Origin: Cognatishimia sp. MH4019 | Lineage (GTDB): Bacteria > Pseudomonadota > Alphaproteobacteria > Rhodobacterales > Rhodobacteraceae | Length of the DNA stretch: 64,000 nucleotides | Direction of reading: 5' to 3' | NCBI RefSeq assembly: GCF_020177595.1 | Contig: NZ_JAHTBL010000003.1 | Location: 310,001 to 374,000 of the forward strand | Shown here: positions 53,633-64,000 of the stretch, piece after piece | Layout of the letters: each line of letters begins with the position of its first letter | Numbering within the stretch: the stretch's first letter is position 1 | Notes under the pieces: model-generated | Told to the model about the DNA's origin: nothing | Database searches by the model: none | What the model saw: only the letters and a program-made list of their open reading frames with translations | Made by a program: the position numbers and the translations under genes

Positions 53633-54765
53633 AGATCTTCGTGATCGCCGGCGAAGCCTCAGGCGATAAGCTGGGCGGGGCGGCATTGGCCGGGCTGAGA
53701 TCGCTGGTTCCGGATTTGGAAATCCACGGCGTTGGTGGGCCGCTCATGCAGGCCCAAGGGCTGGAGAGCCTCTTTCCCATGGATGAGCTGAGCGTGATGG
53801 GTATTGCGGAGGTTTTACCGAAATACCGCCATCTCAAGCGTCGGATTGCGCAGACGGCGGAGGCGGTTCTGGCGCTGAAACCCGATGTTCTATTGACCAT
53901 TGACAGCCCGGATTTTTCCTTGCGCGTGGCGCGCCGCGTGAAAGCGGCGAGCGCTATTCGCACGGTGCATTATGTGGCGCCAACGGTCTGGGCGTGGCGC
54001 CGGGGGCGCGCGAAAAAGATGGTCGGTGTGGTTGATCAAGTGCTCGCGCTCTTTCCGTTTGAGCCGCCTTATATGGAGGCCGTGGGTATCCGTTGCGATT
54101 TTGTTGGACATCCGGTGGTGGCTGAAGCTGTCGCCTCTGAGGAGGAGGCCAGGGATTTCCGGGTGCAGCACGGTTTGGGCGACGCGCCCGTTTTGCTTGC
54201 GTTGCCCGGATCGCGACGTGGAGAGATCAATCGTTTGGCCGGGACTTTTGGGGCCGCGCTCGCCCCAGTGCTGGCGGCGCATCCTGAGATGCGCGTGGTG
54301 GTGCCCGCTGCCCCCGGCGTGATTGGTTTGGTGCGCGAGACGGTTAGAGCATGGCCGGGCAGCCCCTTGGTCATCGACAATGAAATGGACAAGCGCGCGG
54401 CGTTCAAAGCGGCCACCGTGGCGCTCGCGGCCTCGGGCACGGTCTCTCTGGAATTGGCCGCCTCTGGCACACCGATGGTCATCGCCTATGATATGAACTG
54501 GCTAAGCCGTCAGATCATCGCGCGGATGTTGAAAGTGGACACGGTCACACTGGTGAACCTTGTCTCTGACACTCGCGTGGTGCCGGAGTTTCTGGGAATT
54601 GAATGTGAGCCAAAAGCCATCGCGCAGGGGCTTTCAGATGCCATCGCCAACCCCAATGCGCAGCTTGAGGCGATGTCGCTGACGATGCAACGGCTGGGGC
54701 AGGGCGATGAGGATCCGGGGCTAAGGGCTGCACGGGCGATCCTGGACGGGGTAAAACTTTTCTAA
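53629..54765 (+). CDS. lpxB: Lipid-A-disaccharide synthase LpxB
   Basis: This peripheral glycosyltransferase joins lipid X and UDP-diacylglucosamine. The 378-residue GT-B-like protein begins MKIFVIAGEASGDKLGG and shows VGGPLMQAQGL, VAPTVWAWRRGRAKKM, LPGSRRGEI and ALAASGTVSLELA. The start is TTG 53629 overlapping the lpxI stop. It ends the long plus-strand run; mnmA converges on it. Confidence 0.96.
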   Translation: MKIFVIAGEASGDKLGGAALAGLRSLVPDLEIHGVGGPLMQAQGLESLFPMDELSVMGIAEVLPKYRHLKRRIAQTAEAVLALKPDVLLTIDSPDFSLRVARRVKAASAIRTVHYVAPTVWAWRRGRAKKMVGVVDQVLALFPFEPPYMEAVGIRCDFVGHPVVAEAVASEEEARDFRVQHGLGDAPVLLALPGSRRGEINRLAGTFGAALAPVLAAHPEMRVVVPAAPGVIGLVRETVRAWPGSPLVIDNEMDKRAAFKAATVALAASGTVSLELAASGTPMVIAYDMNWLSRQIIARMLKVDTVTLVNLVSDTRVVPEFLGIECEPKAIAQGLSDAIANPNAQLEAMSLTMQRLGQGDEDPGLRAARAILDGVKLF

Positions 54766-54778
54766 AAAGTCCTCGCGA

Positions 54779-54799
54779 AAGTCTTATGAAGACTCTTTT
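54779..54799. terminator. Hairpin between convergent lpxB and mnmA
   Basis: AGTCTT (54780-54785) pairs with AAGACT (54789-54794) around ATG, followed by CTTTT on the plus strand. Flanking A and T runs make it usable on both strands. Confidence 0.6.
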
Positions 54800-54804
54800 A
54801 CCGC

Positions 54805-55947
54805 TCAATACCCGCGCCAGATCCAGCCGCCACCCAAAATGCGGGTGCCACCGGTTTCGTAGAACACGCAAGCCTGACCTGGGGAGACGCCTTCCTCTGG
54901 GGTCAGCAATTCCACCTCGGCTTCCGTCGCGCTGATGGGGCGGATGATCGCCTCGCGCGGGGGGCGAGTGGAGCGGACCTTGACCGACACATGCCGTTCG
55001 CTCAGATCGGTAAACGCACCGTCGCCCAGCCAGTTGATCTCGCGCACAGGGATGGTGCGGGTGGCGAGCATCTCTTTCGGGCCGACGATCACTTGGCGGG
55101 TGTTCACATCCAGTTTGACCACGTAAAGCGGGGTATCGAGCCCGCCGATGCCCAAGCCCCGCCGTTGCCCGATCGTGTAGTGGATCACGCCCTCATGCCG
55201 GGCCAGCACGTTGCCATCGACATCAACGATCTCGCCGGGTTCGGCGGCACCGGGGCGCAGTTTTTCGATCACGCTGGCGTAGTTGCCATTGGGCACAAAG
55301 CAGATGTCCTGGCTGTCTGGCTTATCCGCCACGCTCAGCCCGTAGCGCGCCGCAAGCGCGCGGGTGTCGTCTTTGGAGGGCAGGTGGCCCAGCGGGAAGC
55401 GCAGGTAGTTGAGCTGCTCAGGCGTGGTCGAGAACAGGAAGTAGCTTTGATCGCGGTTGGCATCCGCGGCGCAATGCAGTTCTGCCCCCGCAGCGCCCAT
55501 TTTGCGTTGGATATAGTGACCCGTCGCCATGCAATCGGCATCCAGGTCGCGGGCCGTTTCCAACAGGTCCTTGAACTTCACACGCTCGTTGCAGCGAATG
55601 CAGGGCACGGGTGTTGCGCCGGCCAGATAGCTGTCGGCAAACTCGTCAATGACGGCTTCCTTGAACGTGTTTTCATAGTCCAGCACGTAATGCGGAAAGC
55701 CCATTTCCTCGGCCACGCGGCGGGCATCGTGGATGTCGAGGCCCGCACAACACGCGCCTTTTTTGGCCAGAGCAGCCCCGTGGTCATAAAGCTGCAGGGT
55801 CACGCCCACCACGTCATAGCCTTCCTCGGCCAGTTGTGCGGCCACGACCGAACTGTCCACGCCGCCCGACATCGCCACGACGACGCGCGTCTCGGACGGG
55901 GGCTTGGCAAAGCCGAGCGAGTTCAAAGGGTGGGCATCCAGCGCCAT
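54805..55947 (-). CDS. mnmA: tRNA-specific 2-thiouridylase MnmA
   Basis: It adds sulfur to position 2 of U34 in tRNA-Lys, -Glu and -Gln, consuming ATP and a persulfide that ultimately comes from a cysteine desulfurase. The 380-residue protein has the PP-loop [10 protein letters not shown] near residue 24, the catalytic cysteines in [11 protein letters not shown] and [10 protein letters not shown], and the C-terminal QACVFYE barrel. It has a 20-residue N-terminal extension compared with E. coli. It diverges from the sciP-like gene. Confidence 0.95.
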   Translation of the reverse strand: MALDAHPLNSLGFAKPPSETRVVVAMSGGVDSSVVAAQLAEEGYDVVGVTLQLYDHGAALAKKGACCAGLDIHDARRVAEEMGFPHYVLDYENTFKEAVIDEFADSYLAGATPVPCIRCNERVKFKDLLETARDLDADCMATGHYIQRKMGAAGAELHCAADANRDQSYFLFSTTPEQLNYLRFPLGHLPSKDDTRALAARYGLSVADKPDSQDICFVPNGNYASVIEKLRPGAAEPGEIVDVDGNVLARHEGVIHYTIGQRRGLGIGGLDTPLYVVKLDVNTRQVIVGPKEMLATRTIPVREINWLGDGAFTDLSERHVSVKVRSTRPPREAIIRPISATEAEVELLTPEEGVSPGQACVFYETGGTRILGGGWIWRGY

Positions 55948-56068
55948 GACAGATCCTTAATGGAGATGTCGCGAGATATAGTAAAATGCGAGATACTAAC
56001 AAGGGGGCGTTTCATCCCTCTTTAAGGCCTGTGGCGCAGGGTGTCCCCACGTAATTGAGGGATTTCCG

Positions 56069-56356
56069 ATGTATCTGAAGAAAATTGACGCGCCGCGGTC
56101 GGTGACATTACCGGACGGGCGCACCATGACACAGGCCGATCTGCCACCACGGGACACACGACGATGGGTCTCTTCGCGCAAGGCGGCCGTTGTGAAGGGG
56201 GTCGCCTTCGGGTTGATTTCGATGGAGGACGCGATGGACCGGTGGGCTTTGTCCGAAGAAGAGCTGCGTGAATGGACAGAGGCGTTAACCCTGCATGGGG
56301 AAGGCGCTTTGAAGACAACAGCCTTGCAGCATTACCGAAAAGACTCGACAACTTAA
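56069..56356 (+). CDS. sciP: SciP-like DUF1153 regulator of CtrA
   Basis: In Caulobacter, SciP is a small helix-turn-helix protein that blocks transcription activation by CtrA. This 95-residue protein matches DUF1153: DAPRSVTLPDGRTMTQADLP at the start, then RRWVSSRKAAVVKGVAFGLIS and ALSEEELREWTEAL. A GAGGG site lies seven bases upstream of the ATG. It is directly upstream of ctrA, 95 bases away, so partner regulators are side by side here. The name rests on family and context. Confidence 0.85.
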   Translation: MYLKKIDAPRSVTLPDGRTMTQADLPPRDTRRWVSSRKAAVVKGVAFGLISMEDAMDRWALSEEELREWTEALTLHGEGALKTTALQHYRKDSTT

Positions 56357-56447
56357 AGTTGCACGGTTTACGTTTTCATAATTGGTAACGGGACATTAAC
56401 CAATCCACGTCACGTTGGCAGCATACTGACCCACCTTGCGGAGAATC
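56342..56447. promoter_or_regulatory. ctrA upstream region with two GANTC methylation sites
   Basis: GACTC at 56342-56346 and GAATC at 56443-56447 bracket the 95-base region before ctrA. GANTC is the CcrM methylation site, and in Caulobacter such a site tunes a ctrA promoter. A TTAACCAA at 56396-56403 resembles a CtrA half-site. The regulatory reading is inference. Confidence 0.4.
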
Positions 56448-56451
56448 CCTA

Positions 56452-57168
56452 ATGCGTGTCCTGTTGATTGAAGACGATCCAACCACCTCAAAAAGCATCG
56501 AACTGATGCTGACCCATGCCAATCTGAACGTGTATTGCACGGATATGGGGGAGGAGGGGATCGATCTGGCCAAACTTTATGACTACGATTTGATCCTTTT
56601 GGACCTGAACCTGCCGGATATGAGCGGCCAGGACGTGCTGCGCCAGCTGCGCTTGGCCCGGATCGAGACGCCGATTTTGATCCTGACAGGTTCGGACGAC
56701 ACCGAAAGCAAGCTGAAAAGCTTTGGGTTTGGGGCTGATGACTATCTGACTAAACCGTTTCACCGTGAAGAACTGGTGGCACGCATCCACGCGATCATCC
56801 GGCGTTCGAAAGGTCATTCGCAGTCGGTCATCAATACTGGCAAGATCTGCGTGAACCTTGATGCCAAGACAGTTGATGTCGGCGGCAAGACCGTTCATCT
56901 GACCGGCAAGGAATACCAGATGCTGGAATTGCTGAGCCTACGTAAAGGTACGACCCTGACCAAAGAGATGTTCTTGAACCATCTTTACGGCGGCATGGAC
57001 GAACCCGAGCTGAAAATCATCGACGTGTTTATCTGCAAGCTGCGCAAGAAGCTTGCCAATGCGACCGATGGGGAGAACTACATCGAAACCGTCTGGGGCC
57101 GTGGCTATGTGCTGCGCGATCCTGATCCCGTTGCGATGGCACCGGAACGGATTGCTGTCGGCGCCTGA
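56452..57168 (+). CDS. ctrA: Cell-cycle response regulator CtrA
   Basis: This OmpR-type response regulator controls motility, gene-transfer-agent and cell-cycle genes in alphaproteobacteria; in Rhodobacterales it is usually not essential. The 238-residue protein has a receiver domain with acidic pocket IEDDPT, phospho-acceptor Asp51 ([11 protein letters not shown]) and Lys in LTKPF. A winged-helix DNA-binding domain (about 130-225) ends in [11 protein letters not shown]. The sequence is very close to Caulobacter CtrA throughout. The neighbouring sciP-like gene supports the assignment. Confidence 0.96.
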   Translation: MRVLLIEDDPTTSKSIELMLTHANLNVYCTDMGEEGIDLAKLYDYDLILLDLNLPDMSGQDVLRQLRLARIETPILILTGSDDTESKLKSFGFGADDYLTKPFHREELVARIHAIIRRSKGHSQSVINTGKICVNLDAKTVDVGGKTVHLTGKEYQMLELLSLRKGTTLTKEMFLNHLYGGMDEPELKIIDVFICKLRKKLANATDGENYIETVWGRGYVLRDPDPVAMAPERIAVGA

Positions 57169-57209
57169 AGCGCGGGTTTTCACGCACCGCCTCTGGACCT
57201 CCTGCATGA

Positions 57210-61456
<4,247 letters not shown>

Positions 61457-61474
61457 AGCGGCGCGTTCCATTTT

Positions 61475-61499
61475 GTTCACAAATGTTCTTAAAAAGTTC
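61475..61499 (+). promoter_or_regulatory. Candidate LexA (SOS) box, GTTC-N7-GTTC
   Basis: GTTC at 61485-61488 and GTTC at 61496-61499 are separated by TTAAAAA, exactly the direct-repeat SOS box known in alphaproteobacteria including Rhodobacter. A third GTTC at 61475-61478 precedes them by six bases. The box lies about 92 bases before the 40-codon gene at 61591. Confidence 0.55.
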
Positions 61500-61590
61500 T
61501 TTACAGACGCCTTCCAAAATGAGAACAAAGGGTCAACAAAGTTAACGCGCCACCAAGACGGTGCCCCACCCGAACAAGGAACCGCCCCCC

Positions 61591-61713
61591 ATGTTCACCG
61601 AGATGAAAACAATTGCCCGCCGTTCGTCCAACACGCTTCTTCAGGACGCCATTGGTGCCGCATCGCTTGTCGTGATGCTGCTTGTTGGCCTGCATTTGCC
61701 CGGCCTGATCTGA
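61591..61713 (+). CDS. 40-residue single-helix membrane peptide downstream of an SOS box
   Basis: ATG 61591 opens a 40-codon frame starting MFTEMKTIARRSS and ending in one hydrophobic helix (about residues 18-38: DAIGAASLVVMLLVGLHLPG). The basic N-terminus predicts an N-in inner-membrane peptide. AAGGA lies about 11 bases upstream, a little far. The only obvious signal before it is the GTTC-N7-GTTC repeat, and a terminator closes the unit at 61855-61895. Its size, topology and apparent SOS control recall SidA, the 29-residue SOS division inhibitor of Caulobacter, but the sequences are not demonstrably related. Confidence 0.6.
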   Translation: MFTEMKTIARRSSNTLLQDAIGAASLVVMLLVGLHLPGLI

Positions 61714-61854
61714 ATTTGCCTGCCTGTTGCGCCTGAACCGCTCCGCATCCTGTCCCAACTGATGCGAACCTGACACTGCCTGTCATTTGCACCTTGGACG
61801 ATCTGCCTCTCGTCCAGACCGGTCTCAGGGTCCCACGCAACACTGGCTTCCTTG

Positions 61855-61895
61855 CCGCCGCCATCCTTTCCCCGGATGTGCGGCGGTTTTTTTTT
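61855..61895 (+). terminator. Terminator of the 40-codon transcript
   Basis: CCGCCGCCATCC (61855-61866) can pair imperfectly with GGATGTGCGGCGG (61874-61886), followed by nine T. The 142 bases between the small gene and this stem show no further frame and may be a structured 3' UTR. Confidence 0.75.
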
Positions 61896-61911
61896 ATTTA
61901 AAGGGAAGGGG

Positions 61912-62364
61912 TCAGGCGCAGTTGCTGGCTTCAGCTGCGTCAAACGCATCCAGCGTTGCATCAAGACTGAGCAGGATGGAGGCGTGGCGATTCTTGTAGT
62001 CGCGCGCAGGTTGCAGCACCTCAAAGCCATCAAATGGGGCGAGGGGAACAGGCCCATCGGCTTTCAACATCGCCTTGAGCTGATCGCGCGCGGCCTCAAC
62101 ATCGGATCGGGTCCGTCCTATGATGTTCGCGCCCACGACCGAGGCCGCGGCCTGACCCAAGGCGCAGGCTTTGACGTCTTGGCCGAATGCTGTGATCTGG
62201 CCGTTCTCCGTCACCAGATCGACCGTGACAGTGGATCCGCATAGTGGAGAGCGTTTCTTGGCCGTCGCCGTGGGGGCGTCCAGCCGATCCGTATGCGGAA
62301 TATCTGCAGCCAGCGCCAGAATGCGCGCGGAATAGAGCTTGATTAGGTCTGTCTCCTGGCTCAT
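61912..62364 (-). CDS. IscU/NifU-N-like Fe-S scaffold family protein, divergent
   Basis: This 150-residue protein has the IscU fold pattern, with Cys42 in SPLCGSTVTVDL and Cys68 in FGQDVKACALGQAAASVV. In classical IscU the first motif is CGD; here the Asp is Ser. The third conserved Cys is missing, with NRHASILL in its place (near 127), and a lone Cys sits in the last residues. It may be a sulfur acceptor or accessory rather than a scaffold. It is distant from the suf cluster. I chose ATG 62364 with a GGAAAAG site; the longer open frame is unlikely. Confidence 0.82.
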   Translation of the reverse strand: MSQETDLIKLYSARILALAADIPHTDRLDAPTATAKKRSPLCGSTVTVDLVTENGQITAFGQDVKACALGQAAASVVGANIIGRTRSDVEAARDQLKAMLKADGPVPLAPFDGFEVLQPARDYKNRHASILLSLDATLDAFDAAEASNCA

Positions 62365-62430
62365 GTCTTTTCCTTTCAGCGACAGGGTATTAAATAACCC
62401 GCGCGCGCCCGAATGCAAAAGAGAAAACAC

Positions 62431-62790
62431 ATGGCCTTTGATCCCAGCAGTTTGACGTTTAATGCGGATGGTTTGCTGCCGTGTATCGCGCAGGATGCAG
62501 CATCGGGTGAGATTTTGATGTTGGCGTGGATGAATGCGGAGGCTGTGGCACAGACGCTTGAGACCGGCCGCGTGACGTATTGGTCGCGGTCCCGGCAAGC
62601 GTTCTGGATCAAGGGTGAAACAAGCGGGCATATTCAGAAACTGATCGAACTGCGCGTGGATTGCGACCGCGATTGTTTGCTTGCGCTGGTCGATCAAACG
62701 GGGCCAGCCTGCCACACCAATCGCCGGTCGTGCTTTTACACGAAGGTTGAAACGACGGGCGAGACGATCCTGACCAAGCCAATGGTTTAA
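62431..62790 (+). CDS. hisI: Phosphoribosyl-AMP cyclohydrolase
   Basis: It opens the purine ring of PR-AMP, the third step of histidine synthesis. The 119-residue single-domain enzyme (no HisE fusion) has LMLAWMN, TYWSRSRQAFWIKGETSGH, the metal-binding DCDRDC (residues 77-82), and zinc cysteines Cys94 and Cys101 in GPACHTNRRSCFY. I prefer ATG 62431; ATG 62413 would add six residues. Its stop overlaps the stop of the convergent gluQ gene. Confidence 0.95.
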   Translation: MAFDPSSLTFNADGLLPCIAQDAASGEILMLAWMNAEAVAQTLETGRVTYWSRSRQAFWIKGETSGHIQKLIELRVDCDRDCLLALVDQTGPACHTNRRSCFYTKVETTGETILTKPMV

Positions 62791-63623
62791 AGTCCGACAA
62801 GCCTGCGGATATCAGTAGGGCTGAGCCCATCCGCACGGTATTTCGAAATCGCGCGCGCATCGTCCCGCTTGGCGAGGCGCTTGCCCGCCTCGTCGCGGAT
62901 CAGCGCGTGGTGGTGGTAACGCGGGGTCGGTAGACCCAAGAGCCGTTGGAGCAAGACATGGATAGGCGTGGCCTCGAAAAGGTCCGCGCCGCGGACGACG
63001 TCCGTGATGTCTTGGGCGGCATCATCGACCGTAACGGCCAGGTGATAAGACGTTCCCATATCGCGTCTGGACAGGACAATATCGCCGATCTCGGAGATAA
63101 GCCTTTCGGGTGTGGTGATAACGTTACCTTGATGCTTTGGACCGGTTTCTTGAAATATTACAGGCTCTTTCGCGGCGATCCTCATGTTAAGTCTGAGCGC
63201 CATATCATGCGGCATCTCGGTGGGACGCGGCTTGTTGCGACAGGTTCCAGGATAGATCACTCCGTCCGGACCGGTTAGCGGTGCGCCGTCTTGCGGCGCG
63301 CTTGCAGCTTCGGAAATGTCGCGGCGGTTACAAGTGCAGGGATAGAGCAATCCGGCATCCCACAGCGCTTGCAAGGCAGCGTGATAGGCAGGCATCCGCT
63401 CGGATTGCCGCAAGACGGGGCGTGGCCAGCCGAGACCAAGCCACGCAAGGTCATCATAAATCTGAGCTTGCCATTCCGGGCGCGCACGGCTTTGGTCGAT
63501 ATCTTCGATCCGAAGCAGGAATGTGCCGCCAGCCTTCTTTGCCTTTTCAGCGGCGATCAGCGCAGAATAGGCGTGGCCCAGATGCAGCGGCCCCGTTGGC
63601 GACGGCGCGAAGCGGGTGCGCAT
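62787..63623 (-). CDS. gluQ: Glutamyl-Q tRNA(Asp) synthetase
   Basis: It attaches glutamate to queuosine at position 34 of tRNA-Asp. The 278-residue protein is the catalytic half of a glutamyl-tRNA synthetase without an anticodon-binding domain. Signature 1 is PTGPLHLGHAYSALIAAEKA, the zinc-binding cysteines lie in YPCTCNRRDI and YPGTCRN, and the KMSKS-like motif is KRLAKRDDARAI. It starts three bases after the stop of the methyltransferase gene. Confidence 0.95.
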   Translation of the reverse strand: MRTRFAPSPTGPLHLGHAYSALIAAEKAKKAGGTFLLRIEDIDQSRARPEWQAQIYDDLAWLGLGWPRPVLRQSERMPAYHAALQALWDAGLLYPCTCNRRDISEAASAPQDGAPLTGPDGVIYPGTCRNKPRPTEMPHDMALRLNMRIAAKEPVIFQETGPKHQGNVITTPERLISEIGDIVLSRRDMGTSYHLAVTVDDAAQDITDVVRGADLFEATPIHVLLQRLLGLPTPRYHHHALIRDEAGKRLAKRDDARAISKYRADGLSPTDIRRLVGL

Positions 63624-63626
63624 GAT

Positions 63627-64000
63627 TTAGGACATCTTTTCAACGATATAGACGGAAGAGTTCATGTCTTTCGATAAAAGATGTGGCCCATAATCTTCAA
63701 GCAAGATCTTGATCGTTCCGGCGTCCGTCAACGCCTTCAACTTGCCCATGAAGGCCGGATCCTCCAACGTCGGGTCGTTATACGAAAACGCGTAAATCCC
63801 GCCTTTAGGCAATGCGGCAAGGAGCATGTCGTGGGTTTCCGGAGGTGCCGCGCCAAGGCTCACGACACCGATGGCTGCGATGATCTCGTAGTGATCGGTT
63901 GGTATCACGTCGCCCAGTTCGGACAGCCACAACGTGCGGTAAGCAGGCTTTTCACGCGCTTTTTCAAGCATCTGCGGTGTGATGTCAGTGCCATCAATCG
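63627..64000 (-). CDS. SAM-dependent methyltransferase, C-terminal part (runs off the right edge)
   Basis: The frame is open from the window edge to the stop at 63627, about 124 residues. The visible part contains TDITPQMLEKAREKPAY, the post-III segment typical of class I methyltransferases, then AAIGVVSLGAAPPETHDMLL and GIYAFSYNDPTLEDP. The glycine-rich SAM-binding motif I lies beyond the edge. The product resembles Williams-Beuren-type small-molecule methyltransferases; the substrate is unknown. It is three bases upstream of gluQ and likely co-transcribed. Confidence 0.82.
   Translation of the reverse strand, partial: IDGTDITPQMLEKAREKPAYRTLWLSELGDVIPTDHYEIIAAIGVVSLGAAPPETHDMLLAALPKGGIYAFSYNDPTLEDPAFMGKLKALTDAGTIKILLEDYGPHLLSKDMNSSVYIVEKMS

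Noticed and set aside
61641-62057. 138-codon minus-strand frame across the 3' region of the small SOS gene
   Set aside because: It overlaps the IscU-like gene in another frame and reads through the terminator, with no recognisable domain.

Overview
The window is a GC-rich stretch of alphaproteobacterial chromosome. It looks like the Rhodobacterales (Rhodobacter/Roseobacter group). The reasons are an IDH1-type isocitrate dehydrogenase, an IscR with a single cysteine, a suf cluster led by iscR and a cysteine desulfurase, neighbouring sciP-like (DUF1153) and ctrA genes, LpxI in place of LpxH, and a GTTC-N7-GTTC SOS box. The DNA is almost fully coding. I found no IS element, prophage, CRISPR array or rRNA. 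There is one tRNA.

Layout. 1-2648 (minus): start of a YitT-like membrane protein, icd, an HD-domain hydrolase and an alpha/beta hydrolase. 2694-11276 (plus): iscR and the suf Fe-S assembly cluster (cysteine desulfurase, sufB, three tiny membrane-protein genes, a YbjQ-like gene, sufC, sufD, two YIP1-like genes, sufS). Then tRNA-Arg(CCG). 11450-16427: a TetR regulator divergent from an RND efflux adaptor and pump. 16433-18111: threonine aldolase and an Asp/Asn-hydroxylase-like protein. 18246-20746: two divergent cell-wall proteins (DUF882 and an L,D-transpeptidase). 20772-23359: lpxD, an acyl carrier protein and a ketosynthase. 23396-28377: IalB-like protein, a gene-free island with strong RNA-like structure, a HerA/DUF853 ATPase, a CorC-like protein and a phosphoesterase. 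28412-34142: xerD with two unknown upstream genes, aroK-aroB, ssb, and a lytic transglycosylase. 34233-41721 (minus): a peptide-type ABC transporter with its AraC regulator. 41801-42682: miaA. 42778-54765 (plus): the envelope supercluster pyrH-frr-uppS-cdsA-dxr-rseP-(47 aa)-bamA-skp-fabZ-lpxA-lpxI-lpxB. 54805-64000: mnmA, sciP-ctrA, ligA-recG, a possible SOS-controlled 40-aa membrane peptide, an IscU-like protein, hisI, gluQ and the 3' part of a methyltransferase.

How the parts fit. Most of the window is core machinery: Fe-S biogenesis, lipid A and outer-membrane assembly, isoprenoid and phospholipid precursors, aromatic amino acid synthesis, DNA repair and CtrA cell-cycle control. The less expected content lies in small genes and intergenic DNA. 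The main points are a 40-aa membrane peptide behind an apparent LexA box after recG, and a 19-bp inverted repeat with two terminator-like hairpins in the gene-free island at 24077-24459. There are also IscR-type palindromes both at the iscR promoter and inside the downstream desulfurase gene, a motif recurring just after five gene ends, and single-helix micro-proteins inserted in the suf, bam and peptide-transport operons. I did not find a clearly novel multi-gene defence or biosynthetic system.
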